Source: Lolium rigidum
Taxonomy: Eukaryota; Streptophyta; Magnoliopsida; Poales; Poaceae
Length of the DNA: 64,000 nt
NCBI RefSeq assembly: GCF_022539505.1
Contig: NC_061508.1
Location: 62,505,754 to 62,569,753 of the forward strand
Direction of reading: 5' to 3'
Part shown: positions 12,721 through 24,552 of the stretch, piece after piece
Layout: every line of letters begins with the position of its first letter
Position numbering within the stretch: the first letter of the stretch is position 1
Made by a program: the position numbers and the translations under genes
Notes under the pieces: generated by a model
Databases searched by the model: none
Told to the model about the DNA's origin: nothing
The model's input: the letters and a program-made list of their open reading frames with translations, nothing else

Positions 12721-12892
12721 GAGAGGCCGCACGGGTCCAGAGCCATGATAATAAGAGTGCATATTCTTAGCTCAAATATTTTGGGCCTATTTAGAAAACT
12801 AGTGACTCTTTGTATGAAAATATTTTGTTTTCAAAACTTCATAGAAATCGATGCACTATAAAATGTGAGGTGTTGAAAACCTTAGGTGGGTC

Positions 12893-13169
12893 AGAGCAAG
12901 TACAATAGGGTGATGTAAGCGGGCCATAGAATATTAAATAAAAAATAGTTGGAGGAGAGAGAAGAGAAGCTCCGTGTTACTTAGTGAGTTGGAGTATTGT
13001 ACTTGTCGGTAGCATATTTTGTTCATGTAGTGTAAAATGCACTACGCGGAGTTAACTCATAAATTTACATGCCGAGTTGGAGTATTGTACTTTTTGCCTA
13101 TTGAATTAGCTATAGATAACACAGAAATGGCTTATAGCCAGTAGTTGGCTATGTTAGTATCCTTGCTCT
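12893..13169. mobile_element. MITE-like element with AGAGCAAG termini
   Basis: AGAGCAAGTACAATAGG at the left and the inverse of AGAGCAAGGATACTAAC at the right bound 277 bp. It contains GCGGGCCATAGAATATTA and TATAGCCAGTAGTTGGCTAT words common in small grass transposons. I could not find a clean TSD, so the superfamily is open. Confidence 0.5.
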
Positions 13170-13653
13170 AATGTGCTAAATGTTTGATTCGATGGAAATA
13201 ATGAACATGACAATCCTGAATATTACAGAGGCTAGTGAAGAACGCCGATATGGTACAAAGAAAATAACAACAACTCGGTCATTTTTCTTTTGTGTGTGAC
13301 GTGTAGCAGGGAGTTCTAGGTTTGACTCTATTTGTCATAATAACTAGTTCTTCGAAAAAAACCACATGTGTTTTATCTATCAAATAATACACGGGTATCT
13401 CTTGAGACGCATGCTTCTATTGGTGATTTGGTGGTAGGATGACGAGAAGGGATTTGTTGTTGGTGGTTTAGGTGATTTTTATACTCTTAGCCAATTTACA
13501 TATATGTGTTAATGTAGCGTAAAATACACAACACCGGTTACATTTTAAAAAAAGTACTGAAATAGAATGATTATAAACGAGGATAGTCCATCTTTGATAG
13601 TACGCAGATATATATTAAGAAAATATGCTACATGCCTCCATCTCACTTATGTT

Positions 13654-14963
13654 CACTGCTAGAAAAAGCCTTAACATTGGCGCACCAAATAGTGGTGCTC
13701 CACTGGTAGGCAACTTAGCAATGATGCACTTGATGAGGAGTGTGCCACCAATAAGTTTAACCATGGGATTGACGCACCCATATACATAGCAATGGCGCAC
13801 CATGTAGAGGTGCGCCACTGCTAAGTGGTTAAGTGGTGCCCAAGCATTTCGACCACCCCAGCCCCCAAAACACCTTTTTAAATTTTGAAAAAAATAAAAG
13901 AAAATGATAGAAATTTCAAAAAATTAAATCCTTCGAGATGCCCGTGAGTTATGCCATATAGTTTTACTGAAAATTGAAAAACATGAATTTCGGTATATTA
14001 TGCAAAATAGCGTCATGTTTTTGTAAAACTGGATTTTTGGTTGCATACGACCTCCGATGAAAATCTTTTTTAATGAAAATATATCTACGCAAAATTTTCT
14101 ATCCGAATTTAACGACCCGTGGTCGTTTTAAAAAATTGGATTAAAAAAATTCAAAACATAAACATGACTTTTTTCGGCTTTTAGATTTTGGGCAGAAATT
14201 TCAAACGAAGAATTTTTTTAGCAATGGAGCACTCATGTCTAGGTGCGCCACTACTAACCTTCCCGCTCACGAAATTTAAAATTTGGAGGCCGGCCACTTA
14301 CCCCCCCCCCCTCCATCCTCCTCCCTCCTCCATCCTCCTCTCCTCTCCACTCCTCTCCTCCTACTCCTACTCCTCTTCTCTCCTCTCCTCTCCTCTCCAC
14401 TCCTCTCCTCCTACTCCTACTCCTCTTCTCTCCTCTCCTCTCCTCCTACTCCTAGTCCTCTCATCTACTCTCCTCTCCTACTTTCCTTACTTCTACTCCT
14501 ACATCCACTTCTCCTTATTCCTCTCCGACGTCCCTCCGGCCTTCCTCCTCCCTCCGGCCTCCATTACCCTCCTCCTCTCTATGAACCATCTTCTCCTCCA
14601 TCCTCCATCCTCATCTCTCCTCCCTTCTGTCATCCATCCTCACCATCGATGGCTAGGCTATGAATGAACATGGGACAGAACAAAAACAAGAAACAAAAAC
14701 GATCAAAAAACAAGCAAAAAAATCGAAAAAGTGTGCCAGATCCAGATCCAGAAATTTCAAATTTTCGTAGTGACGCACCTCCCCTTTTTAGAAGTGGCGC
14801 ACCAGGGAGCTAGTAGTGGCGCATAGATTGGTGCGCCACCGCTAAGCCATATAGCAATGGCGCACCCCCTGGTGTGCCACTGCTATCTGCTAGCAGTGGC
14901 GCACCAGGGTCGGCCTTGATGGCCAATAGTGGTGCGCCACTGAATAGCTGTTTTCTAATAGTG
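13654..14963. mobile_element. Short CACTA transposon, 1.3 kb, TSD GTT
   Basis: The left end is CACTGCTAGAAAAAGCC. The right end inverted is CACTATTAGAAAACAG. GTT is duplicated at 13651-13653 and 14964-14966. GGCGCACC/GGTGCGCC motifs cluster in both subterminal regions (13680-13820 and 14770-14940), the same motif as in the large CACTA at 27319-40041. It may therefore be a deletion derivative mobilised by a relative of that element. The interior includes a CT-rich simple repeat. Confidence 0.88.
14300..14600. repeat. CT-rich microsatellite (CTCCT)n
   Basis: Degenerate CTCCT/CTACTCCT tract inside the short CACTA. The long plus-strand frames here (14188-14667, Ser/Leu/Pro-rich) come from low complexity and are not genes. 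Confidence 0.85.
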
Positions 14964-15180
14964 GTTGTTTGTCCACTTTTCGGGCATCGTGTTTGACCCA
15001 AAAATATGGTTGAATAGCTTAGTTACCCATACTATTTCCAAGGCTTCTCCACACCTCAATTAGGACATCATAAGGACCCAGGGTCTTTTCTCCTTTCCTC
15101 CTTTCATCATTTTCAAGCCCCCTTAAAATCTATCTATTGGATCCTCTTCCTCTAGTGACAAGACACAAGACAAAGATATT

Positions 15181-16124
15181 AAGAAAATATGCTACATCCC
15201 TCTCACTTATGTAAATTGTAGGCTCGTCTTTCATTGGAATTTATGACACAGAAGATAGATTGCATGCGCTCCCTACACATTTCCTCACTCACCGGTGTAG
15301 ACATCTCTTCATTGTAGACAACCAACCCTCCTCCTTCCCTTCTCATCCCTCAGTTCGCACCTCTTATTTTCACGACACATGTTCCACACGTCCTTCGCCC
15401 TTTGGAATTGGGAGTAAACCTCCTAGTGCTTCATTCATTCTTCTCATCTTCTAGCGGTGAAAAAATGGGAAAACGGGTGGAACGTTGTGTGTCTTATTCG
15501 TCATGCTTTCCTTTTTTCAACCACCTCGAGAGGACCACCCTCTACCAAATCACCACTTTGTCCTTGCGGAGCTATGCACTGGAACACACTTCAAGCATTT
15601 TTGGTTGTGCATTAGGCAAAAAATATGAGGGCTTTTTTTTGGCAAAGGAGATGTGAGTTTATTTTTTTATAGAAGGAGATGTGAGATATTTCTCATTTTT
15701 ATTTAAATGTTTGCTTTGACTACGTAGAAATGACAAGCTTTTAAATGGTAACAAATTTTCTTTTATGCAGATCATCTACGGGTATATATACCAGTTAGCT
15801 CCATTTATGGTCATCTCTACAACATGTGGAGAACCAATACTTGTTTGTGGAGGTGTCTACACAATTGGAGTACACAATGATAGATATTTATATCACACAT
15901 GGATGGTGGCGTGGTCTACGACTTTGACCTCCAATATACCTTAGGCATGTTTTGATATCTTGAGCTTTGTATCGCCTTTGTTTTTATTTTTCACTTTCAT
16001 CAAATTTTTGCGGCTATGTACATCCTAGCTTTGCAATGCTCAGGTGTAAACTATTTCAAATTGTTATCTTCGCACTGCTAACTTCAGAGTAATAAAGCTT
16101 CATTTATCGAATAAACAGAGTCCA
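15181..16124 (+). repeat. Upstream repeat, copy 1 (main part)
   Basis: First of three ~1 kb direct repeats before the RRM gene. Anchor words are CTAGCGGTG (15451) and TGAGCTTTGTATC (15961). Its equivalent of the TATA segment is replaced by AT-rich DNA (15700-15900), so it lacks a good TATA box. It has ACACATGT where the other copies carry a G-box. Confidence 0.75.
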
Positions 16125-16414
16125 TGTTTGCATTTGTGTACGATGTTACATCGGGCATGGCTAGTGTGTATCAAACCCATTAATTGACGTAGGCGAACAA
16201 AAGTTTTCTACATACGATTTTTCTAAATTTCATTTGGATCAAAAAACGAATTCATTGATTGGTACATACTTGTGTCAATTTTAGGCCATCTATTCGTTGG
16301 GTTTGATGATGCAAAAGATGGCTCAGTTCAACTCACTCAGTGGTGTAGAGATCTCTCCACCGTTGGCCCTACACCCTCTGCCTCCCCCCTTTGTCCGCAC
16401 CTTTTGTTTCCATG

Positions 16415-16422
16415 ACACGTGT
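16415..16422. promoter_or_regulatory. G-box/ABRE-type site in copy 2
   Basis: ACACGTGT, a palindromic CACGTG core bound by bZIP and bHLH factors. It is conserved at the homologous place in copy 3. Function inferred. Confidence 0.4.
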
Positions 16423-16826
16423 TTCGCACATGTTTTGCCATTTTGTAATTGGAAAGTAAACTTCCTATTCACATGTCTCCATTAATTCTTCCCGTCTTCT
16501 AGCGGTGGAAAAAAAGAAAAAGGAAGGGGTGAAACATTGCGCCTCTTCTTCACCGTGGTTTCCGTTTGCCACTCTCCTTAGGGGGACCACCCTCTACCAA
16601 TTCACCACTTCCTTGCGGAGCTATGCGGGGGAACCTCACTTAAGCATTTGTGGTTGTACGCTAAAATATGAGTTTTTTTTTGCAAAGGAGATGTGAGTAT
16701 TGTTTTAGAGAACGAGGTGTGAGATATTTGTATTTTTTATTTGAAAAGGGAATAGATGTTGAGGTCGAAGAACAAAAATAGAGAATACGCCCACAGGAAG
16801 GAAAGAAAAGGGAGGAATGGAAACGG

Positions 16827-16833
16827 TATAAAA
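16827..16833 (+). promoter_or_regulatory. TATA box in copy 2
   Basis: TATAAAA in the context GGAAACGGTATAAAAGGC, homologous to the box at 17771. It could drive transcription of unknown output about 1.3 kb upstream of the gene. Confidence 0.4.
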
Positions 16834-17362
16834 GGCTGCACATAGTTGCCACCCATGGTAACCGTGTGTTCCAGCGCACAACTCGTAGCATGATCTACGG
16901 CTTGGTCCTCCAGCATCACCTTATGCATGTTTTGATAGATTGAGCTTTGTATCACCTTTGTTTTTATTTTCAGTTTTATCGAATTTTTGTGGTTGTGTAC
17001 ATCCTAGCTATGCAATGGCCGGGTGTAAACTATTCCGAATTGTTATCTTCATGCTACTAACTTTCGAGTAATAAAGCTTCCTTTATCGAATATGCAGAGT
17101 TTATGTTTGCATTTGTGAAGGAAGTTAGAGGCTAGTGTGTATCAAACCCATTAACTTGCATAGGTGAACAAAAGTTTTCTACATACACCAGCCAAGTTGC
17201 TTATGAAAATTTTAGGCCCTCTATTCATCGGGATTGATGATGCACATGATGTGTTTGCACGCGCCACACGCAATTCTCCCCACTCACCTGTGTAGAGATC
17301 TCCCAACGTTGACCCTACACGCTCCGCCTCCCCCTCCCTCCCTCTCTTCTTGTGCATCCACG

Positions 17363-17370
17363 ACACGTGT
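17363..17370. promoter_or_regulatory. G-box/ABRE-type site upstream of the RRM gene
   Basis: ACACGTGT about 400 bp before the TATA box. It fits abscisic-acid- or light-responsive control known for ARP1-type genes, but this is only inference from the motif. Confidence 0.42.
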
Positions 17371-17770
17371 TTCGCACGTCCTTTGGCATTTTGGAATTGG
17401 GAAGTGATCGAACCTCCTGTTCACATGTCTCCATTAATTCTTCTCGTTTTCTAGCGGGGGGAAAAATAAAAACGCGAAAAAGGGGTGGACGTTGCGCCTC
17501 TTCTTCGCCACGGTTCCCTTTTCCCGCTCCCCTTAGGAGGACCACGCTCTACCAATTCACCACTCCCTCGTGGAGCTATGCGGGGGAACCCCACTTCAAG
17601 CATTTTTGGTTGTACCTTAGCTAAAATATGAGTATTCTTTTATAGGTGGAGATGTGAGCTCGATATTTATCAGTTTTGTTTGAAAAGAGAACGAGATGTT
17701 GAGGTCAAAGAACAAAAATAGAGAAGACGCGCGCCCACAGGAAGGAAAGAAAAGTGCGAGAAGGAAAGAG

Positions 17771-17777
17771 TATAAAA
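17771..17777 (+). promoter_or_regulatory. TATA box, probable core promoter of the RRM gene
   Basis: TATAAAA in the context AAAGAGTATAAAAGGCAGG. A start site about 30 bp downstream would give a ~380 nt leader rich in C and T before the ATG at 18186. Confidence 0.6.
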
Positions 17778-18185
17778 GGCAGGGCATAGCTGTCGCCCCA
17801 TGGTAACCGTCTGTTCCAGCGCACAACCCGTCGCGCCTGCCTGGCCTCCTCCCCCACCCAGCCCAGCCGAGCCCCCCTTCCCCTTCTTCCCTCCACCGGC
17901 CAACCCACCCCAATTGCAACTGCACTCTAAGATGATGAGATTCCTCCTCCTCTGATCATTCAGCCAGCACATCCCAGCAATCTAGTCTTGGTAGGCAATA
18001 TATGGTAGCTAGTGTGGTTCGGCGCCGCTAAAAGGCACGCACGCACCGAGAGCTGGTGCACGGCGGCGGCGGCGGAGCGCCCGAATTAAGCAGCCGAACC
18101 GAGCGCGCTTGCTAGACTGCTGGAAGCTAGCGAGATCACTGGTTCCTCCACGGCGTCCGGCTTTCTTGCAAGGCGAGCGAGAGGC

Positions 18186-21100
18186 ATGATGGCGGCGTCG
18201 TCGTCGTCGACGGCGGCGGCGGCCTCGCCGTACCGTTCGCGTTTCGGCGACACGACTGAGACGAAGGTGTTCGTGGGCGGGCTGGCGTGGGAGACGCCGT
18301 CGGAGGGCCTCCGGCAGCACTTCGAGCAGTACGGCGACATCCTGGAGGCGGTGGTGATCACGGACCGGCTCACCGGCCGCTCCAAGGGCTACGGATTCGT
18401 AAGCCGTCCTCCTCCTTCTCGGCATGCGCCGCCAGCATGATGATGGGCTAATAGTTGTCCGGGTGAATTCGCAGGTGACCTTCCGGGACGCGGATGCGGC
18501 GCGTCGTGCGGTGCAGGACCCGAACCCGACCATCACCGGGCGGCGCGCCAACTGCAACATTGCGTCGCTGGGTCCGCCGCGGCCCGCCCAGCAGCAGCAG
18601 CCTCGAGGTGAGTGATATCCATCCGTCGAGCATCTCAAGGATAACAACAAGGAATTCTTTTTGTTTCCTTGGTACCACCACCCCGATTTCCCCTCCCACG
18701 ATCGTAGCCTAGCGTAGCATTCCTACGCCACGACTGAAGACCATGACACGAGCATGTATATCCTCTTCCGATGGGTCGACGGCGGTGTGGGCAGAGTCTG
18801 ACGGGTGGTGCGGCGGCGGAACTAGCTCGCGCCGGCATCTGGCATTGCCAGCGCAGGGCAGGCAGGCAGGCAGCGGGTAGTGTGGCGAGCACGAAGGGTT
18901 TGATGGAGAGTCATATGCCCAGCCTGGCCTGTCAGTTCAGTCCAGTCCTCGATCGGTGCGTGCCCCACCACCACCACCACGCGTGGCTGGGAGCTCTAGA
19001 GATACAACTACGTTCTTCTACTCGATCGGAGTACATTGGCTTGCACACACACATTTTTTTCTTTTTTTTTGCAGACAGCTAAACCCAGACGCATTTTTCT
19101 ATCCGTTTGTTATTGTTGCTACTTCAATCCAACTGGCAGCTGGAACAATCGAGCAATTAGTTTTTTTCTCAGTTAATAACCTGCTAAATAGCGCCGTTTC
19201 TGCTTAATCAGATTCTCTAACCATGCGCACTGTACCTGCCGTAGCTTCTTCACTGTACGTAGTAGCAAAACCAAATGAATACGAGTGAGGCAACTGCTTT
19301 GACTGGATGTTCCGTGGTCGGTCGTGGCAACAAGCATGATGAGGTTGTAAAGGACTAGATAGATAGATAGATAGATAGATAACTGTTAGTCGAGTGGGGC
19401 ATCCGCCTTTCCCAGCGGTAAAAACAGAATCTGGCCGCTAGCTAGCTTATAGTAAAACAAAATGGGCCCAGCCGAGTATATACCCTTTGACCGGATTAGT
19501 ACCCCTTGTATCTTGTCTGCTCGGATAACACACTGGTTTAGTTTAGCACCAAGAGGGCCACGACGAGAACAAGAACCTGATGCGCATCGATTCAAAAGGG
19601 AATTGCGAGCACGACCGAGCCCAGCTGGTCAAAGCAGTCAAGGCGCTGGGCGCGGGCACATGCAGCTCTCTGACGCCGATCGAAAACAACAAACAGTTTT
19701 CTGATTCTGTATAGTTTCGCGCTCCGGCTAGAACAATTCTAGTGCAGTACAAGCAAGCATGCATATGTCTGACGACGGCTGCGTGCGTGGTTCATTTATT
19801 TTCTTTGCTTCCATGGTCTTGTTGCTTTCGCGCTCGTCCCCCCTGCAACCGGTAACATGGCACTGATGGCTGATGAATTGTCTCATTTTGATCCTCCCCT
19901 GACTGACTGTGAAACGCTAACATGGATGGATGAATGGATACAGGGACGGCGTCGACCCACCTGCAGTTGCAGGGCCCGGTGCTCCAGGGCCCGCACTTCT
20001 TCCCCAGAGCTCCGCAGCCGCAGATGCCGGGCTTGATGCAGCACCATGGCGCCGCCATCTACCACCACCACCACCCTGCTTCCCCTTCGCAGCAATACGG
20101 GTGAGCACTCCTCCTCATAGCTCGCCTTCTCTCTGCAAATTCCACATGGCTACACCCGCAGTCATAGCTAGGAGATCAGATAGATATATACAGTAGATGG
20201 TCGTACTGGTAGGGAAGGGGAGACCGGAGATGGAGACGGAGACGGTCCCCCACGCTTTCTTCGATGGTGGCCGGCGTGCGTGGGTCTCTTTCGCCATGCG
20301 GGATGTTGCCGCTCCCGCCAACATTTCCTGCACCGCTTTGGTTTGGGCTGCTCTGCTGCAGGGTTTAATGCGTCTCGCGTGCACCATGCTCGCCACTCCT
20401 TTGTTTTGGGTATATACAATCAGTTGGAGTAGCTCAAATCACTGTCTTTGGTACTAGGAGTATTTCTTTCTATCTCTCACTATTTTTTAGGAAATGGAGG
20501 CGAGGGTCTATTGCGTTAAGTAATAAAGTGCCCATTTTCGGAAAAAAGGAAACGGAGGCGAAAGCTCGATCAGCCTCATCACATTGAAGTCTTTCTTCCT
20601 TGGAAATCTTTTCCTTTACAAAAACAGGGAGAAAAGGACGGTCATTTGGCTCAGCCTACATGCACCCATTATGAAAAAAATGTACATACAGACATTGCAC
20701 ATGGAACTCTACGGAAAAATGCAGAAAAAAATGTCTCATGAACACCTATTTTAAACCACTGCCCAATTATCTTTTTTACACATGCCGCAAAAAATGTCTT
20801 CTTCTCGGGATACTTCGTGTGCAACCATCAAATATCTGGGTTTACACCTAATTAATATTTATTTATTTTTGGAAAATTTTAGACATTTCTAAACATGATT
20901 TTGGGACCGTGGGTGCATCTACACCAGTTAGTCGAAATGGATTTTCGAAACAAACAGGACCAGCTCTATTTTAGTGGTAAATGAAAAATAAGGGAAGGAG
21001 CCTTTTCTGGTTAAGCAGGATGGCCCTAGCTATAGTTGTGAGCCAGGTAGGTATGTTACGCAGGTCAATGATCTAGATTCTGGACTTTACAGCCTTGCTA

Positions 21101-22130
21101 ATGGATAAGCAATAGGACGGTAGGGCTCTTAACTGTCAAAGTACCGGACCCAAGCTTTTTTCAGATTATGTCACTCGTTGAAGAAGCTTTGTGATACTAT
21201 CTTTTTTTGCAGGTACTGGTACCCACCTGACTATCAATACCAACAGGTAAGCATGTCCCCTAACGCCCATCATCTTTTCTTTTTTACTTTTATCACATGC
21301 AAACGTACACCCCATAGCCAGTGCATGCTACTACTCTTTGCTCTCTAGGCAAGCACATGCCCGGCGAGTCATTCGTCGGCCAAGATAAATCGCACTGTTA
21401 CTGTCTGATCTCAATCATATGCACTAGGAAACTTCACACACTGATGCAGATCGAGCAGAGACATTCTAAGACGGTCTGCATAGTTAGGAAAACACTTTAC
21501 AACATCATTTCGTCATGATCAGTGCTAATTCTTCAGACAAGCACTGACACACTAGTGCAGCTAGAGCATGTCATAATTTCCTTAATTTGGGTAATGTTAA
21601 GTGGCACTTGGATTCTGGAGTACCTACGACAAACTCATGAGTGATCTGCAGGCGGCCATGATGAACCCTCAAGCGCTGCAGAACTACTACGCCCAGCTCC
21701 AGCTGTATGGGCTGGCCTCGCCGACAGCGCCACCGCCCTACCATCATCAGTACGTCGGGTACATGCCGACTCCGAGCCCAAGGGCGGTGCTCTCGCCGGC
21801 GCAGCAGCTCGCTGCCCCGCCGTACGTGCCGCTTGCGGCCGCGGCGGCGCAGATGCACGGCTCCTTCGTGCAGGTGCCTTCTCTCCCGCACAACTTCGCG
21901 CTGCAGCTGCCTCCTCATGCTGTGGCAATGCTGCCTCCCAACCCGACGGGTATGTCCTGTCTTGGCCATGTTCAATTCATTTCTCTTGATTTTGTATGGA
22001 GACTCTGAGGGTTTTCTCCTACAATGTGAGTAATGTTTTAATGTCGGATGCAGATCTGCAGTCAGGTGCAGGCCAGGCTTACTCTGCACATTCGGCGACG
22101 AACCAAAATAACGCCCATCAGGGTGCCTGA
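18186..22130 (+). CDS. RRM RNA-binding protein (ARP1-like), six exons, 303 aa
   Basis: Exons read as 18186-18398, 18475-18607, 19944-20100, 21213-21246, 21652-21949 and 22054-22130. All junctions are GT/AG and the phases join to an open frame of 304 codons including TGA. One RRM lies near residues 26-102, with RNP2 VFVGGL at 28-33 and RNP1 KGYGFVTF at 67-74, split by the first intron after its Phe. An Ala/Ser-rich head precedes it. The C-terminal two thirds is low-complexity Pro/Gln/His/Tyr-rich, with [13 protein letters not shown] and [12 protein letters not shown] segments typical of plant single-RRM proteins of the ARP1/RBP group. Expected role: sequence-selective binding of RNA in nucleus or cytoplasm. 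ATG at 18186 and 18189 are adjacent. This is the only clearly intact cellular gene here. Exact orthology is untested. Confidence 0.93.
18608..19943 (+). other. Intron 2 of the RRM gene
   Basis: 1336 bp, GTGAGT donor, ACAG acceptor. The first 250 bp are GC-rich. It includes GGCA and GATA simple repeats. No nested transposon was recognised. Confidence 0.85.
19355..19381. repeat. (AGAT)n microsatellite in intron 2
   Basis: About six uninterrupted AGAT units. Likely length-polymorphic. Confidence 0.9.
20655..20935. mobile_element. MITE-like element in intron 3
   Basis: CCTACATGCACCCA at the left mirrors TGGGTGCATCTACACC at the right, giving about 13 bp inverted ends around an AT-rich core. GTAGATGCACCC ends are familiar in small pooid transposons. 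No certain TSD. Confidence 0.45.
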
Positions 22131-24552
22131 TGGCCAGTTCCCAAGTTTGGAAAAGGGAATTCTGATTGATTCGAAACAAAACCCTTCGTAACTGACTGCT
22201 TTTTCTGGGGCTGGGAGAAAACAATGTGGTGGCTAATTCAAGTTGATTTCCATCTCGATCGGTCTGATGCGGACGAAGTTATTGATGGTCTGTAACAGTC
22301 TCTCTGGATGTTCTTTTCTTTTTCTTTTTTGAGGGAAGTCTCTCGGGATTCTTTGACTAGATGGCGAACCATAAACATTTAGTCCCGTCAGTGTTCCCGA
22401 TTCATTTTTTCGTATTGACATGTATTCGGCAAAATAAGTTTCAGAATTTTTTGTAAGAGGGGAAATCGAATTTCACATGCACATTGCATGGCGTAGCAGA
22501 GGCTGTTTGCTTGAAAGAGTGGACCACAATACTCAAAAACGCTTTTGATATTAGGCCCATGGGCTGCAAGGACATTCAAATATCAGGTTCTTGTGTCTTT
22601 GCGGGGGTTGCGTCCAACCCGCTCTATCCTCGTTTTATTGGTGTGTATGGAGGGCGTCCGGTCTTGTGTGTCCATCGGATCTTCTAAGATTCGGTCGGTT
22701 TTTGTGTCCATTGTTGTGGTTTTAGGCTAGTCACTTTCGATTTACGGTTGTTATCATTGAACATGGTTACTCATCTAGTGTGCTTGTCCTTTTAAGGTCT
22801 TAGCACCACAACTTACTGCCTCTCTACTACAACAAGCTCTAATGCGATAAAAAATTCCTAGCTCCCCTTCGACTCGTGCTAGTATCTATAATCGCCTAGG
22901 TGGTTTAAATACCTTTTTTTTGGGATATTTGCAATACAATTGATGACTATTAATGTATCATTGGATATTTCGCAAAAAAGCTTCTTGATCGACAAAAAGA
23001 TGGGAAAACCCTATTACCCGCTCTAGTGCGGGACAGATTGCATCCCCATCATGCCGGCCAAGTTGGGTCGACCCATGAGTTTAAGCCGTGACCGGTTTCT
23101 AGCTGCTTTTTCGTTTTTCGCTGGTTCTAAGGTTTTTGTAATTTTCTTGCTTGGTTTTTTCAGATTTCTCTTTGGGTTTCCGATTTTGCCTGTCATGTTT
23201 TTTGAAATTTTCCAAACCTGAACTTTTGCAAATATTCAAATTTCTAGGTTTAAACATTTTGAAATTTCATTTTTTGAAATCGTAACATTTTTCAATATTT
23301 TTCCAATTTTGAACATTTTAAAATCTAAAAATAAAGGGAAAAAAACATACATGGTATTTCTCTCCACTCGGTGCAGCACATGACCGACACGCTGTAGGTG
23401 GGGCATTATCCTGCTTGCCCATGAGAGGGAATCAAGGTTTCCCACAATGTTGGGCCGCAACTGGGTGGGAAATGGAAGCCAGCAACGTTTCCATTGGGAA
23501 TATAGATGAAAGTGGGCCAATATAAGGTTATCCTCTTGAGAGATTCACATTTGATCTTGAGTGCATATGCTCCTAACAACGAAAAAATGATGATGGGGGC
23601 GATGGTGATGATGTTGATGGAGGCAGAGCAACATCCGGGGTGACGCTCACGGTGTTCCCTGCTATCTTCGCAAGAACTTCTTTGTTTCGTGTATATCTCT
23701 GTTGACAACCGTCTCTATGGAAATCCGTGATATCAAGACTATTTAAAGTCAGTTTGAGGTCAAAACTCATCGGATGGTGTCGCGTCGAAACCGACACAAA
23801 AAGATGTGCGGGGCGGCAATATTCATCGGCTTCTTGATCATTCTTCCATTTTGGAATTATGGTGGATGGCATCAAAGAGAGAATGTGATTAAAGTTCTAC
23901 CCACTTATTCAATACGAGGTTTTATGCCATAGGGTACAACTGACATGTCCACTGTATTTACTAGCAATATTTGGCGCGACGGCACACTGCGCTAGTATGG
24001 TGGCTGACTGATGGAAAAGTAGATTAAATAATATGCATATACCATTTAAATTGTAATATGTATAATAAAGTGGATCCGTTAAAATGGCTAGGTTGGCATT
24101 GCTACATACTCATGGGCTTTTTTTCTACTGTCCAAATACTGTAGTTACTGTTTTCGCCCATGCAATGTTGTGTTTCTATAGGGCAACTGAATACAAATAA
24201 TGAATATATCATTTAGCCCGTAGCTTTATTTCCTTGCATGAAATTCTTTTGCGATACATATCCAAGATGCACCCGAAAGATTTGAGCACAACATACATGA
24301 ACTTCAAACCACACTATGGACACGATAAAAAGTAAGGGGAGTATGGAGTGGCATTAGGGAGGTCTCTTTGATGTTACTGCTTTTGTGATCGGACGAAAGG
24401 ATAATAATATGTTCCTTCTTTCTTGAAGAGCGTGGGCGTGAAGGGCTGTTTGGTTCCTTGTTCTTCCTTGAAGAGTGTCGGCGTGAAGGGCGGTTTGGTT
24501 TCTCGCTGGAGGAGCTTGATGCGCCGTCCCCGAAAACGTGGATGGGTAGGCA
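22131..24552. other. 3' UTR of the RRM gene, then intergenic DNA
   Basis: The 3' UTR probably covers the first 150-300 bp. No canonical AATAAA is close. About 23000-23420 is T-rich with repeated TTTGAAATTTT/TTTTTGAA words, as in the ends of degenerate grass DNA transposons. Two 45 bp direct repeats start at 24422 and 24467 (CTTGAAGAG). No gene recognised. Confidence 0.45.

Larger units (their letters stand above)
16125..17100 (+). repeat. Upstream repeat, copy 2
   Basis: Aligns with copy 1 and copy 3 over its whole length. Anchors are CTAGCGGTG (16499), a TATAAAA box near 16827, TGTTCCAGCGCACAAC (from about 16868), and TGAGCTTTGTATC (16941). It contains the G-box ACACGTGT at 16415. Confidence 0.8.
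17101..17830 (+). repeat. Upstream repeat, copy 3 (proximal promoter of the RRM gene)
   Basis: Starts like copy 2 and keeps the CTAGCGG, G-box, TATA and TGTTCCAGCGCACAAC order. It then departs into the gene's CT-rich 5' leader after about 17830. The duplication therefore ends near the transcription start. Confidence 0.78.

Noticed and set aside
14188..14667. Two overlapping 126-159 codon plus-strand frames rich in Ser, Leu and Pro
   Set aside because: They are translations of a CTCCT microsatellite inside a CACTA element.
18009..18650. 213-codon minus frame opposite exons 1 and 2
   Set aside because: Arg-rich shadow of the Ala/Gly-rich first exons.
21571..22224. 217-codon minus frame opposite exons 5 and 6 of the RRM gene
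   Set aside because: Shadow of a GC-rich coding exon; its composition follows the antisense of a Pro/Gln-rich protein.
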